Shown here one piece after another: positions 7,149 through 18,176 of a stretch of DNA of 43,089 nucleotides. Every line of letters begins with the position of its first letter. Position 1 is the first letter of the stretch. The position numbers were made by a program, and so were the translations under genes. The notes beneath the pieces are model-generated. The model searched no databases. It saw only the letters and a list, made by a program, of their open reading frames with translations, and had not been told where the DNA came from. Origin of the DNA: Acidimicrobiia bacterium (GTDB lineage Bacteria > Actinomycetota > Acidimicrobiia > Acidimicrobiales > Poriferisodalaceae). Location of the stretch: assembly GCA_022824805.1 (NCBI GenBank), contig JAJDZE010000193.1:1-43089 (forward strand), read 5' to 3'.

Positions 7149-9251
7149 ATGTCCGCCGCCAACGGGGCCCCATCATCCCAGCGCTATCTCAATCGAGAAT
7201 TGTCTTGGCTCGACTTCAACCATCGCGTCCTGGCACTCGCGCATGATCGAGAGCTTCCGCTCCTTGAGCGCATCAAGTTCGTGGCCATCCATGCGTCGAA
7301 TCTCGACGAATTCTTCCAGGTGCGGGTGCCCACGGTGCTTGACTCCATCGAGGCCGGAGTGCGCCAGGCCGGCGCCGACGGCCTGACCCCGCGGGCACAG
7401 CTCGAGGGGATCCGGGAGGCCGCGGCCGAACAGCTCGAGGACGCTTCGTCGCTGTTCGAGGACGAGCTGAGGCCGGCGCTCGCTGCCGAGGGCATCTCCT
7501 TCGTCGAACCCGACGATCTCGATGCCGCCAGCCGCGCCTGGGTGGCCGAGCTCTTCAGCGAGCAGGTGTTCCCGGTGCTGACCCCGCTCGCTGTCGATCC
7601 GGCTCATCCCTTTCCGTACATCTCGGACCTGTCGCTGAACCTCGCCGTGTTCGTCGAGCACTCGCGCAGCGGGCCGTCGTTCGCCCGGGTGAAGGTGCCG
7701 CCGATCCTGCCGCGTTTTCTGGCCCTGCCCGGTGAGAGCCGCTTCATCACGCTGGAATCGGTCATCGCCGGACACCTCGGCGACCTGTTCCCGGGCGTGA
7801 AACTGCTGAGCCACAGCACGTTCCGGGTCACTCGTGACGCCGATCTCGACATCGACGACACCGAGGCCGACGACCTGCTCAAGCACATGGAACTCGAGTT
7901 GCGCCAGCGGCGCTTCGGCGGGGCCGTGCGACTCGAGGCTGCGCCCGACTTGGGCGACGACGCGCTGGACATGCTGACCCGCGAGCTGAAGCTGACTCAC
8001 GACGACGTCTACACCTCGAAAGGACTGCTTGGCCTGTCCGACCTGTTCGAGCTCTACGGCATCGACCGTGACGATCTCAAGACGCCGCCGCACAACCCGC
8101 GAACGCCGCTGCCGCTGCGCGCCGCGACCGAAGCCAGTGCGCGGCTCGCCGGCGGCACCGCGAGCCGGCGGGGGGCCGCAGAGGAGCCCGAGACCGGCGT
8201 CGACTTCTTCGACGTCCTCAAGCGCCAGGACGTCCTGGTGCATCTGCCGTACGAGTCGTTCACGACCAGCCTCGACGCCTTCATTCGCCAAGCCGCCGAC
8301 GACCCCGATGTGCTCGCCATCAAGCTGACCATGTACCGGACCTCGGAGCGGACTCGACTGGTGGACTCGCTCATCCGTGCGGCGGGGCGGGGCAAGCAGG
8401 TCGTCGTGGTGGTCGAGCTGAAGGCCCGCTTCGACGAGCACGCCAACATCGAGTGGGCACGCATCCTGGAGCGCGCGGGCGTGCATGTGGCCTACGGCGT
8501 CGTGGGACTGAAGACTCACTGCAAGCTGGCCATGGTGGTGCGGCGCGAGCCCCGTGGCATCGGCCACTACTGCTTCGTCGGCACCGGCAACTTCAACGCC
8601 GACACCGCCCGCATCTACGAGGACTTCGGGCTGCTCACTGCCGACCGCGACTTCGCAGCCGATGTGGCTGCACTGTTCAACTCGCTCACGGGCTACAGCC
8701 GCAAGACCGACTACCGCAAGCTGGCCGTAGCACCGCACAGCCTCGGCCAGTCGCTGGTCAAGCACATCGCAGCCGAGGCCGCTGAGCCCGACGGCCACAT
8801 CTTCATGAAGATGAACGCCATCGTCGACAGCGAGGTGATCGACGCCCTGTATGAGGCGTCACAGCAGGGCTGCCGCATCGACCTGGTGGTGCGCGGCATC
8901 TGCTGCCTCGTCCCCGGCGTCGAGGGCATGAGCGAGAACATCTCGGTGCGCAGCATCGTCGGCCGCTTCCTGGAGCACAGCCGCGTGTACCGGTTCGGCA
9001 ATCGCGACCGGGGCTACACGATCCTGCTGGGCTCGGCCGACGCCATGCCGCGCAACCTGCGCTACCGCGTCGAGGCGCTGGCGCCCATTGAGGCGCCTGC
9101 ACTCGTCAGCGAACTGGTCGATCTCACCGACATGTACCTCGACGACGGCATTGCTCGCTGGGAGCTCGGCAGCGGCGGCGAGTGGACCAAGCACTGCGGC
9201 ACCGATCTGCACCAATCGATGCTGACGCTGCACGCCGACCGCCGCCGCTAG
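7149..9251 (+). CDS. ppk1: Polyphosphate kinase 1
   Basis: A 700-residue PPK1, which reversibly transfers the ATP gamma-phosphate onto inorganic polyphosphate. The N-terminal signature YLNRELSWLDFNHRVL is at residues 12-27. The catalytic His that becomes phosphorylated is in GLKTHCK (His457), followed by GTGNFNADTARIYEDFGLLT and the second phospholipase-D-like half (MKMNAIVDSEVIDALYEAS; LRYRVEALAP). Length matches the family. It is monocistronic upstream, with the leucine attenuator starting 22 bases after its stop. No exopolyphosphatase or phosphate-regulon gene is adjacent and no pho box was recognised. Confidence 0.97.
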   Translation: MSAANGAPSSQRYLNRELSWLDFNHRVLALAHDRELPLLERIKFVAIHASNLDEFFQVRVPTVLDSIEAGVRQAGADGLTPRAQLEGIREAAAEQLEDASSLFEDELRPALAAEGISFVEPDDLDAASRAWVAELFSEQVFPVLTPLAVDPAHPFPYISDLSLNLAVFVEHSRSGPSFARVKVPPILPRFLALPGESRFITLESVIAGHLGDLFPGVKLLSHSTFRVTRDADLDIDDTEADDLLKHMELELRQRRFGGAVRLEAAPDLGDDALDMLTRELKLTHDDVYTSKGLLGLSDLFELYGIDRDDLKTPPHNPRTPLPLRAATEASARLAGGTASRRGAAEEPETGVDFFDVLKRQDVLVHLPYESFTTSLDAFIRQAADDPDVLAIKLTMYRTSERTRLVDSLIRAAGRGKQVVVVVELKARFDEHANIEWARILERAGVHVAYGVVGLKTHCKLAMVVRREPRGIGHYCFVGTGNFNADTARIYEDFGLLTADRDFAADVAALFNSLTGYSRKTDYRKLAVAPHSLGQSLVKHIAAEAAEPDGHIFMKMNAIVDSEVIDALYEASQQGCRIDLVVRGICCLVPGVEGMSENISVRSIVGRFLEHSRVYRFGNRDRGYTILLGSADAMPRNLRYRVEALAPIEAPALVSELVDLTDMYLDDGIARWELGSGGEWTKHCGTDLHQSMLTLHADRRR

Positions 9252-9259
9252 CACCCGTG

Positions 9260-11209
<1,950 letters not shown>

Positions 11210-11274
11210 GCCCGCTCTCAAGTTTCGCCGGCGGCAGCCTGTTCGGCAGCCGCGTCGGCGACCCGCCAGCCGAC

Positions 11275-11973
11275 GTGCTGGCGCTGCACGGTTGGGGCCG
11301 CAGCCACTCAGACTTCGACGCGGCGCTGTCCGGCCTGGTCGAGTCGCGCGCAACCGCCGGCGCCATCGCGGTTGACTTGCCCGGCTTCGGTGCCAGCCCA
11401 GCGCCGGCTGCGCCATGCGGTGCCGCCGGCTACGCGGAGATGGTCTGTCCCGTCCTCGACGACTGCAGCCCGCGGGTCGTGCTGGTAGGCCACAGCTTCG
11501 GGGGGCGGGTTGTGGTAGAGCTGGCCACGCGTTTCCCGGACGCTGTTGCTGCGCTGGTGCTGTGCGGGGTGCCGCTGCTTCGGCGCACCGACCGCCCCGC
11601 CGTGCGGCCGGCCATGCGGTATCGCCTGGCTCGCACGCTGCACCGGCGCGGTGTGCTCGGCGACGACGCGATGGAGCGCATGCGGCAGCGCTTCGGCAGC
11701 GCCGACTACCGGAGCGCGACCGGAGTCATGCGAGATGTGCTCGTGACGGTCGTCAACGAGACCTATGAAGCTCAGCTCAGCGAGATCGCTCAGCCGGTGG
11801 AGCTCGTCTGGGGTCGCCATGACAGCCAAGTACCCGTCGAGATCGCCCACCGGGCAGGCCAGATGCTCGCAGATGCACAGATGACGGTGCTCGACAGCGC
11901 CGGTCATCTCGTGCCCACGGAAGCTGCACCAGCACTGGTCGACGCCATCGCGCGGCGCCTCGACGTGCTCTGA
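11275..11973 (+). CDS. Alpha/beta hydrolase
   Basis: A protein of at least 232 residues with the alpha/beta-hydrolase fold: oxyanion-hole HGWGRS at the N-terminus, nucleophile elbow GHSFGG near residue 74, acid Asp in VWGRHDSQVP and catalytic His in SAGHLVPTE. The GTG at 11275 is the first ordinary start in frame but falls inside the first core strand (VLALHGWG). The preceding residues (LFGSRVGDPPAD, beginning with CTG at 11239) look coding, so the true start is probably upstream and non-canonical. It lies 65 bases after leuA on the same strand, ahead of the Mur-ligase/Ddl-like pair. Substrate unknown. Confidence 0.85.
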   Translation: MLALHGWGRSHSDFDAALSGLVESRATAGAIAVDLPGFGASPAPAAPCGAAGYAEMVCPVLDDCSPRVVLVGHSFGGRVVVELATRFPDAVAALVLCGVPLLRRTDRPAVRPAMRYRLARTLHRRGVLGDDAMERMRQRFGSADYRSATGVMRDVLVTVVNETYEAQLSEIAQPVELVWGRHDSQVPVEIAHRAGQMLADAQMTVLDSAGHLVPTEAAPALVDAIARRLDVL

Positions 11974-12135
11974 ACTCCGGACCGCCCGCGGCTGACACCG
12001 CCTCAAGCTTGCCATCGCACAGCACGCAGGCCAGCCCAGCCGTGTCGCCCCGCCAGAATGCACCCGTGGACGACCTGACAGCCAGCAGACTTTGAGGCGC
12101 GTGCCGAACGAACGACTGCCTGCGAGCAGGATCCG

Positions 12136-13767
12136 ATGAACCAGATCGTGCTGTGGACGTCGGTCGTGGCCGGCATGATCTCGGCTGCTCGCTGGCTGCG
12201 GGTCGCCCAGCGTGAGCACTACGGCGTCGGACGAACGTCGCGGTTCGCCCGGCGCTGGTGGCTGCTCGACAGGAACAATCGCGTGCTGGCGCTCGCGGCC
12301 GCCGCCGGAGTGGTGCTGAGCGGCACGTTCTGGTGGGCGCCGGCGATTACTGCGGCCGCCGTCGCGGTCGGTCCGCACGGCCTCGATATTCGGGGGCGGT
12401 CGAGCCCGCTGGCGTGGACCCGCCGGCTCGCCACCGTGGCAACCGCGCTGGCGCTGTTGTGGGCCGTGCTGGTGGGTGCGGGACTGCTGACCGGACTGGC
12501 TGAACCGGTGGTGGCGGTGCTGCTCTTCGGCATGCCGCTGTGGGTGGACGTCTCGCTGGCGATCTTGACACCGCTCGAAGCCGTGCTGTCTCGCCGCTGG
12601 GTGCACCGCGCACAACAGCGCCTGGACGAGGTCGATCCGGTGCGAGTCGCAGTGACGGGCTCGTATGGCAAGACCACCATCAAGGGCTACCTGCGCCAGC
12701 TCGTGGAGGGATCCCGCGCGGCGGTGGCAACGCCGGCCAGCTTCAACAACACCGCAGGGATATGTCGCAGCGTCAACGAGCACTTGGTGCCCGGCACCGA
12801 GGTGTTCATCGCGGAGATGGGCACCTTCGCCGCCGGCGAGATCGCCGCCATGACCCGGTGGGTGCGGCCGTCGGTGTCGATACTGGCCTCGATCGGTCCG
12901 GTTCACCTCGAGCGCTTCGGCAGCCTCGACCGCATCGTGGCCGCCAAGGCGGAGATCTTCGCAACGAGTCGCACGGCAATTCTCAACATCGACGCCTACG
13001 GATTGAGCGCAGAAGCCGACCGGTTGGCCGCCTCGGGTCTGCGAGTCATCCGGTGTTCGACCCAGGACCCGAGCGCTGATGTGACGGTGCTGCCCGTCAA
13101 TGCGCCCGCCGACGCGCCGGCCAGCGCATTCGTGAACGAGGCCGCCGTCTCGCGTCGCATCACTGTGTTCGGCAGGGAGATCGCCATCGGACCGCTCGGC
13201 GGCGCAGCGCCGGCGAATGTCGCGTGCGCCGTGGCTGCGGCATCGGTCCTGCGAGTGTCCGACGCAGATATCGCGAACCGCCTGGGCGACCTGCCGACGC
13301 CCGACCACCGCCGCACCGCCGGGCGCAGCCCCGGGGGGGTCATGGTCATCGACGACACCTATAACTCCAATCCGGCTGGGGCGCGCGCTGCGCTGTCCAT
13401 GCTGGCGAACACCGATGCCGGACGGCGCGTGGTGGTCACGCCGGGCATGGTCGAACTCGGCCGCAGCCAAGCACACGAGAACCACCAGCTCGGCGAGCAG
13501 GCCGCCCAGATTGCCGACGACGTGATCATCGTGGGCAGGACCAACCGGATCGCGCTGCTGGGCGGCGCAACCGGGTGGGACAGGGCCACCGCGCGCCGTG
13601 TGACGCGCGGTCGAGGCGCACGCACCCTGATCCACGACGGCACCGACGATCGCGCCACGGTTCGCTGCATGGCAGACCGCGAGGAAGCGGTGGAGTGGGT
13701 GCGCGCGCATCTGGGTCCCGGCGACGCGGTCCTCTACGAGAACGACCTCCCCGACCACTACCCCTGA
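12136..13767 (+). CDS. Membrane-embedded MurF-like Mur ligase
   Basis: A 543-residue Mur-ligase-family ATP-dependent amide ligase. Mur features are the P-loop TGSYGKTTIKG (about 174-184), FNNTAGI (MurF-like NN.xGI), and DDTYNSNPAGARAAL near residue 405, which closely matches MurF. The first 145 residues lack the UDP-binding domain of MurF and instead hold about four hydrophobic spans (near 3-20, 51-72, 97-120, 123-145). The catalytic domain is thus predicted to sit at the inner membrane face. It is followed 65 bases later by a Ddl-like ligase, which could supply a dipeptide. The acceptor may be lipid-linked or unrelated to UDP-muramoyl peptide; this is inference. PgsB/CapB-type ligases are an alternative comparison but have a different P-loop. 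Confidence 0.83.
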   Translation: MNQIVLWTSVVAGMISAARWLRVAQREHYGVGRTSRFARRWWLLDRNNRVLALAAAAGVVLSGTFWWAPAITAAAVAVGPHGLDIRGRSSPLAWTRRLATVATALALLWAVLVGAGLLTGLAEPVVAVLLFGMPLWVDVSLAILTPLEAVLSRRWVHRAQQRLDEVDPVRVAVTGSYGKTTIKGYLRQLVEGSRAAVATPASFNNTAGICRSVNEHLVPGTEVFIAEMGTFAAGEIAAMTRWVRPSVSILASIGPVHLERFGSLDRIVAAKAEIFATSRTAILNIDAYGLSAEADRLAASGLRVIRCSTQDPSADVTVLPVNAPADAPASAFVNEAAVSRRITVFGREIAIGPLGGAAPANVACAVAAASVLRVSDADIANRLGDLPTPDHRRTAGRSPGGVMVIDDTYNSNPAGARAALSMLANTDAGRRVVVTPGMVELGRSQAHENHQLGEQAAQIADDVIIVGRTNRIALLGGATGWDRATARRVTRGRGARTLIHDGTDDRATVRCMADREEAVEWVRAHLGPGDAVLYENDLPDHYP

Positions 13768-13832
13768 TCGCCTCTCGTCCATGAGAACATGGCCCACATG
13801 GCCAAGTGGATCAGCCTGTTCGAGGCACGCCC

Positions 13833-14957
13833 ATGACCCGTCCCGGCGTGTGTTTCGGCGGACCGTCGCCTGAACACGACATCTCGATCCTCACTGGATT
13901 GCAGGCGGTGCATGCGCTTGCCGATGCGGGGCGCAACCCAGTGGCGCTGTACTGGTCGCCGGTCGGCACATGGCACGAAGTGCCGCCCGATATCGAGGCG
14001 TCGGCCTTCGCCGAGGGTCTGCCTCGAGGCGCCAGCGAGGTAGAGCTGGTGGGACGGCCAAGCGTCGGGTTCGTGCGGGCCGATCGGCGGCGGCGACCTG
14101 TACCGGTAGACGTCATTGTCAACTGCTGCCACGGCGGGCCCGGCGAAGACGGCGGGCTGCCTGCCGCATTGGATCTGGCAGGTGTCGCCTACACCGGTCC
14201 GGGGCAGTTGAGCGCAGCGATCTGCATGGACAAGCTGGCGTTCAGCGGCGCCGTCGCCAGCGCTGGACTGCCCACGCTGCCGCTCTGGTTGCTCACCGAC
14301 GAATTGCCCGGCGATGATGCAGCAGCAGAGCTGGACGGCGTCCCGCTGATCGTAAAGCCGCGCTTCGGCGGATCTTCGATCGGCATCGAAATCGTCGACG
14401 ACCTCGCGACGGCCCGGGCTCTCGCGGGCACGTCGCCGCTGCTGCGCGACGGCGCCGTGGTGCAGCGCTATCTGACCGACATCATCGACCTGAACATCTC
14501 GGTGCGGACCTGGCCAGTGCTGCGGCTCAGCGCAGTGGAACGGCCGCTGCGCAGCGACAGCACCATCTACACCTACGCACAGAAGTATCTGACGGGCGGC
14601 GGAGGCATGGCTACCGCGCCGCGTGAACTGCCCGCCGCGCTCCCCGAGTCCGTCGAATCAGCGCTGATGGCGGCAGCGGCCGATGTGGCCCGCCTGGTCA
14701 TGGCCCGGTCGGTCATGCGCATCGATTTCCTCTGGGATGGCGGCGACGACCCGAGCGGGTTGTGGGTGAACGAGATCAACCCGATCCCCGGCTCGCTGAG
14801 CTGGTACTTCTGGTCGCACGAGGGCGACAGTCTCATCGAGCTGCTCGACGACCTCATCGCCGAGGCGCTGGACGGGCCCACACGCCGCTTCGTCACCCAG
14901 GGCGCCGACGGCACAGCCCTGCGCTCCGTGGGGTCCATCGCCGCGAAGCTGGCGTAA
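13833..14957 (+). CDS. D-alanine--D-alanine ligase-like ATP-grasp protein
   Basis: A 374-residue Ddl-family ligase starting at ATG 13833, with GAGG seven bases upstream. Family motifs are CFGGPSPEHDIS (residues 5-16), HGGPGEDGGLPAALDLAGV with YTGPG and MDK, the ATP-grasp segment VKPRFGGSSIGI, YAQKYL, and the Mg-binding VNEINPIPG. The last replaces the common EVNTxPG, and some binding-pocket residues differ from textbook Ddl. Length is normal. It directly follows the membrane Mur ligase, mirroring the ddl-murF functional pair. It may make D-Ala-D-Ala or a related dipeptide or depsipeptide. Whether it is the genome's only Ddl cannot be told here. Confidence 0.85.
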   Translation: MTRPGVCFGGPSPEHDISILTGLQAVHALADAGRNPVALYWSPVGTWHEVPPDIEASAFAEGLPRGASEVELVGRPSVGFVRADRRRRPVPVDVIVNCCHGGPGEDGGLPAALDLAGVAYTGPGQLSAAICMDKLAFSGAVASAGLPTLPLWLLTDELPGDDAAAELDGVPLIVKPRFGGSSIGIEIVDDLATARALAGTSPLLRDGAVVQRYLTDIIDLNISVRTWPVLRLSAVERPLRSDSTIYTYAQKYLTGGGGMATAPRELPAALPESVESALMAAAADVARLVMARSVMRIDFLWDGGDDPSGLWVNEINPIPGSLSWYFWSHEGDSLIELLDDLIAEALDGPTRRFVTQGADGTALRSVGSIAAKLA

Positions 14958-14964
14958 CGCTGCG
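14942..14964 (+). repeat. 23-bp direct repeat, copy 1
   Basis: Matches 16989-17011 at 21 of 23 bases. This copy spans the end of the Ddl-like gene and its TAA stop. The two copies bracket the lower-GC lipoprotein gene, about 2.05 kb apart. Confidence 0.6.
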
Positions 14965-15127
14965 CCGATGTTCCGCCGCACCGCCAGCGCAGCGGCCCGA
15001 AAGCTCCTCCGAGTGCTGGCGCGACAGCGAATCCTTCGACTTCCGTCCCGATTGAGACACCAGGCGCTCCCACATGCCGCAGGCCATAGGCATCTTGGAT
15101 GCCAGCGCACTCGCAAGGACATCTCGT

Positions 15128-16414
15128 CTACGGGATCTTCAACGCCCACAAGACGCCTACTGGCACATGCAATCTTCGCTCGATGAATTCTTCAATAGCG
15201 GCAAGCACCTCTTCATGTCGGATATGGGCAGTGTCGGAATAGTCGTTTTGTTCGATATCCAGCACTGCGGCAGCAACTTGGTGCGGTATCCAATCCGGGT
15301 CAATGGCAATAGCGAGCCGGTTGTTCGGGTGGTCGATCCAGACCTTGGTAACGGCACGCCCGAGTTCGAAGCTCTCGGCATCATCAGTATTGTTCACGTC
15401 AGGCACGAAGAACTGTTGCCCATCCGCAAAATTCTCCAGCGCCTTCGTTAGCTGGGCGAAGCTCATGGTGGCACCGATCCGGATTTCAAGATCGTCGTAG
15501 TCCCCAGCGAGTGCCTGAGCGGCGTCACTCGGCAGCTCGGGACCCGTCAGAGCGAACCACGCCACGAAGTTCAATCCATGATCAAACCCCCACGCGGCCG
15601 CACGGTCTGTTTCGATCCGTCTCAATTCCTCAAACGCAGCTTGCAAAACCGGGAAAAGATCGAAACGCCGCTGGGCCTCGCCTCGCTGAACGCGACGATG
15701 GCGAGCATACTCTTCAGTCTCACACAAGGGGTGATTTGCCGTTGGCCAGCGTTGGCAGCCCCAGATTGTATCAGTGGCTACGATGATCTCATTTTCACAA
15801 GCTTGGCTTCGACTCCCATAGGTGCCTCCGACGCTTACGCGCTGGCCGGTAACTAGAGGACCTTCGATTTGTCCGGCCCTATGGTGCATCCAAAGCTCAC
15901 CAGATTTCGAGTCGTATTGGAGGCTGCCACGAGGCAAAGACAGCACTATTCTTTCTGGCTCCGCGACAGCGAATTCATAGTCAGGCCGCAGGTCGAGATA
16001 TACACATCGGCCGTCGATCACCAGTGTGCCACTGATGTCCATGCCTTCCCCGTCCGTCGTCGGATCATGCATCTCATAAAAGTCTGCCCAGGGAATTGGC
16101 AGCGTGTCATCCGGATGAAGAACATAATCTGTTGTTGTAGTCGGCACCGGGATCGGTTCAGTGGGCAACCTCGATTGCACGGGCCCTACGCTCTCTACGT
16201 TGGCGTGTGCACCATCGCGTACCAGTTCCAGGTCATTTGACGGAGTCTCAGTTCTCGGACCAGTTGACGTGCAGCCCGCTACGAACAGCCAAACGCCCAA
16301 CACAATGTGGAGTGCGTGCGTCGCAGGCCAGCAATGTTTGTTGCCATGAGCGAATTGCTTCTCCAGAAAGCCATGCCGGCCCCACAACGCTCTGCACCGT
16401 TGACTCATTCTCAT
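15128..16414 (-). CDS. Lower-GC secreted lipoprotein of unknown function
   Basis: A 428-residue protein with a predicted lipoprotein signal: hydrophobic IVLGVWLFVAG then Cys48 (lipobox FVAGC). The n-region is unusually long if the ATG at 16414 is right; ATG 16408 is also possible, and no good ribosome-binding site is seen. The mature part has a Thr/Pro-rich linker, a domain with GTLVIDGRCVYLDL resembling small secreted beta-rich domains, two further Cys (QACENE, WGCQRW), and a C-terminal half with acidic helices. No enzymatic motif was recognised. Lines I counted are about 48-57% GC, against roughly 65-70% for neighbours, and codon choice looks different, suggesting foreign origin. It is convergent with the Ddl-like gene and divergent from the next lipoprotein. 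Confidence 0.7.
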   Translation of the reverse strand: MRMSQRCRALWGRHGFLEKQFAHGNKHCWPATHALHIVLGVWLFVAGCTSTGPRTETPSNDLELVRDGAHANVESVGPVQSRLPTEPIPVPTTTTDYVLHPDDTLPIPWADFYEMHDPTTDGEGMDISGTLVIDGRCVYLDLRPDYEFAVAEPERIVLSLPRGSLQYDSKSGELWMHHRAGQIEGPLVTGQRVSVGGTYGSRSQACENEIIVATDTIWGCQRWPTANHPLCETEEYARHRRVQRGEAQRRFDLFPVLQAAFEELRRIETDRAAAWGFDHGLNFVAWFALTGPELPSDAAQALAGDYDDLEIRIGATMSFAQLTKALENFADGQQFFVPDVNNTDDAESFELGRAVTKVWIDHPNNRLAIAIDPDWIPHQVAAAVLDIEQNDYSDTAHIRHEEVLAAIEEFIERRLHVPVGVLWALKIP

Positions 16415-17000
16415 GGTTCACGACCTAGCGACGATTTCACCTTGGCTCGCTACCGATCCGCGCGCTTGACAGATGGACCCCCATGTCAGTGCTACCACGG
16501 CTCCTGCCAGTCGACTCTGTAGAGCTCGCTAAGGAACGCAGCGGGCAAGCCAACACAAATTCGGTAAACCCGGTGGCGCATCGGATCGCCGCGGGCAGAT
16601 CCACTGACTGGATGATGAAGAGGTCGCATGATTCAATCCTTTGAGGTTGCGGCTCCGGTCCCTGAAATTGCCGTGAGCTCTTTGTTCACCGACCATACGA
16701 CTCTCCCAGGGCGCGGAAATCACACATGGCGTTAGAAAACGCGCCGCATTAGAAAACTGATTGTCCGGGACTCAGGATCGGCCCGAATCGGTTGCAGCCA
16801 CAGTGCTCAGCCCGGTATCCGTACGGACAACTCGACTCCAAGCGATGGACTTGCAGCTGCCAGGGAGGCGGCAGACTGACAGCAATGCAATGCGGTCCCG
16901 CGCGTCCATGACAAATACAGCAGCGCCCTCGTCGCCGGGACGCAGCCCGACTGCGGTAACGAGTCGCAGGTGGGTCTGGCAGCACAGTCGCGAAGCTGGC
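16415..17000. other. Divergent intergenic region, no gene recognised
   Basis: These 586 bases separate two divergent lipoprotein genes. The plus frame of the downstream gene is open from 16761, but the stretch before 17001 has a Ser/Arg-rich composition without domain character. A short direct repeat TTAGAAAAC occurs at 16732-16740 and 16749-16757. A small hairpin GCGTT-AGAA-AACGC spans 16729-16742. The left part shares the lower GC of the adjacent lipoprotein gene. Confidence 0.5.
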
Positions 17001-17011
17001 GTGACTCTGCG
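16989..17011 (+). repeat. 23-bp direct repeat, copy 2
   Basis: Partner of 14942-14964 (21/23 identical). This copy overlaps the GTG start and first codons of the cysteine-repeat lipoprotein gene. Confidence 0.6.
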
Positions 17012-17987
17012 GCGGGCGCTCGGCGGGTGCGCGGTGGCAGTGCTGCTGTCGGCGGCCTGCAGCGGTTCGGGGCTGACGCCCAGCGGCGGTGAGTCGAGCA
17101 GCCGTGACGACCTCACGGCATGCGAGCGCGAGCGTCTGGCCGCCGCCCTCGGCCTGGCCGATGCGGCGGAGCTGTCGCTGCCGCTCGAACCCGCTGATGA
17201 ACCGCTCGCCGACATCGCCCGCGACATCTGCGCGCTCGACACCGGCACGGCGGGATCTACGACACCGTCGGATACCGGGGTGCGCTCCCCTGCACAAGAG
17301 CGTGACGCGGCCTTGCCCGCAGCGCTGGTGCGCGCGCCGGCGCTCTTCGATCCAGACGACAGCCCGCCCGGAGACGATCCAGCACTCGACGAACTCTGGG
17401 CGGTATGCGGGCAGGGCTCGGCCAGCGCCTGCAATGCCTTGCTGTACGAGTCACCCGCCGGCAGCGACTACGAGGCCTTCGCATTCAGCTGCGGGGGGCG
17501 CGAGAACCTGCACTGCAGCGTGCTGCTCGGCGAGCCGGGCGCCGACGCCGGCCTGCTCGGCATCGAATTCGATCCCGAGTCTGCGGCGCCAGGGAACATC
17601 CCCGAATTGGACGGCTGGTGGGCGGCGTGCGGCGACGGGAGCAGCCGTGCCTGTGCACAGCTGGTGCTGTCGGCACCAGGCGGTTCGACCTACGCCAGCT
17701 TCGGCTGGACCTGCGGCGGTCGCACTACCCGGGATTGCGTCTTGCTGGTGGGCGACGACGGCGCTCCGCCTGCGCTCGCCGGCCGGTCTCCCCGGGATCC
17801 GCCTCCCGGCGACGACGAGTACCTGGATCAGCTGTGGGAACGCTGCGGCGCTGCCGACGCACCGGCATGCCGCGACCTGGCCGCCTTCGGACCTCCCGGA
17901 AGCGACTACGAGCGGTACGCCCTGTCATGCGGATGGCGAGCCGTCAGGGCGTGCGCCCGACTCTTCGCCGAGCTGTCCGGAGGCTGA
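17001..17987 (+). CDS. Lipoprotein with three four-cysteine repeats
   Basis: About 328 residues from the GTG at 17001, chosen because it gives a compact lipoprotein signal (TLRRALGGCAVAVLLSAAC, lipidated Cys20); the frame is open to 16761. After a Ser-rich and then acidic linker come three tandem repeats of about 65 residues (near 118-185, 190-255, 258-328). Each follows the pattern W-x2-C-G, AC-x2-L, P-x-G-S-x-Y, [ST]-C-G-[GW]-R, C-x2-L. Four Cys per repeat suggests two disulfides. Acidic spacers (PDDSPPGDDP, PPPGDDEYLD) precede repeats. Probably displayed on the outer face of the membrane for binding or structure; no catalytic motif was seen. Confidence 0.75.
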   Translation: MTLRRALGGCAVAVLLSAACSGSGLTPSGGESSSRDDLTACERERLAAALGLADAAELSLPLEPADEPLADIARDICALDTGTAGSTTPSDTGVRSPAQERDAALPAALVRAPALFDPDDSPPGDDPALDELWAVCGQGSASACNALLYESPAGSDYEAFAFSCGGRENLHCSVLLGEPGADAGLLGIEFDPESAAPGNIPELDGWWAACGDGSSRACAQLVLSAPGGSTYASFGWTCGGRTTRDCVLLVGDDGAPPALAGRSPRDPPPGDDEYLDQLWERCGAADAPACRDLAAFGPPGSDYERYALSCGWRAVRACARLFAELSGG

Positions 17988-17992
17988 ACCCC

Positions 17993-18101
17993 GGGCCCGA
18001 GCAGCCCGTGAGCCCAACCGCATGAGTATGGGGAACAAGAGCGGCAAGCTCAGGGCGAAGCCGTGGCCCGAGCGGCCCGTCAGCGAAGCGAACAAGAGCG
18101 G
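17993..18101 (+). repeat. Tandem copies of an intergenic repeat
   Basis: Downstream of the lipoprotein stop, the sequence at 18054-18100 (47 bases) matches the reverse complement of 30787-30833 at 45 of 47 positions. A degenerate copy of its right part lies at 17993-18044, sharing GGCCCGAGC, GCCCGT and GAACAAGAGCGG with an internal insertion. The unit contains near-palindromic GGCCCGAGCGGCCC. It resembles REP-type extragenic repeats: intergenic, in both orientations, palindromic. Confidence 0.7.
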
Positions 18102-18176
18102 AGAGCACGGGTGAAGCGCGGACGAATGAGGCGGTCGTGCGCGTAACTGGCGCTCGTCGGGGCTAAACAACACGTC

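Noticed and set aside
12136-13767. Housekeeping murF
   Set aside because: The N-terminal UDP-binding domain is replaced by membrane spans and no other dcw-cluster gene is adjacent, so the gene name was not applied.
16729-16757. Terminator or regulatory RNA at the TTAGAAAAC repeats
   Set aside because: The hairpin has only five pairs, no T tract and no gene end next to it; it is mentioned only as a short repeat.
16761-17000. N-terminal extension of the cysteine-repeat lipoprotein
   Set aside because: The extension would bury the lipoprotein signal about 80 residues inside the protein; the GTG at 17001 gives a normal signal peptide.
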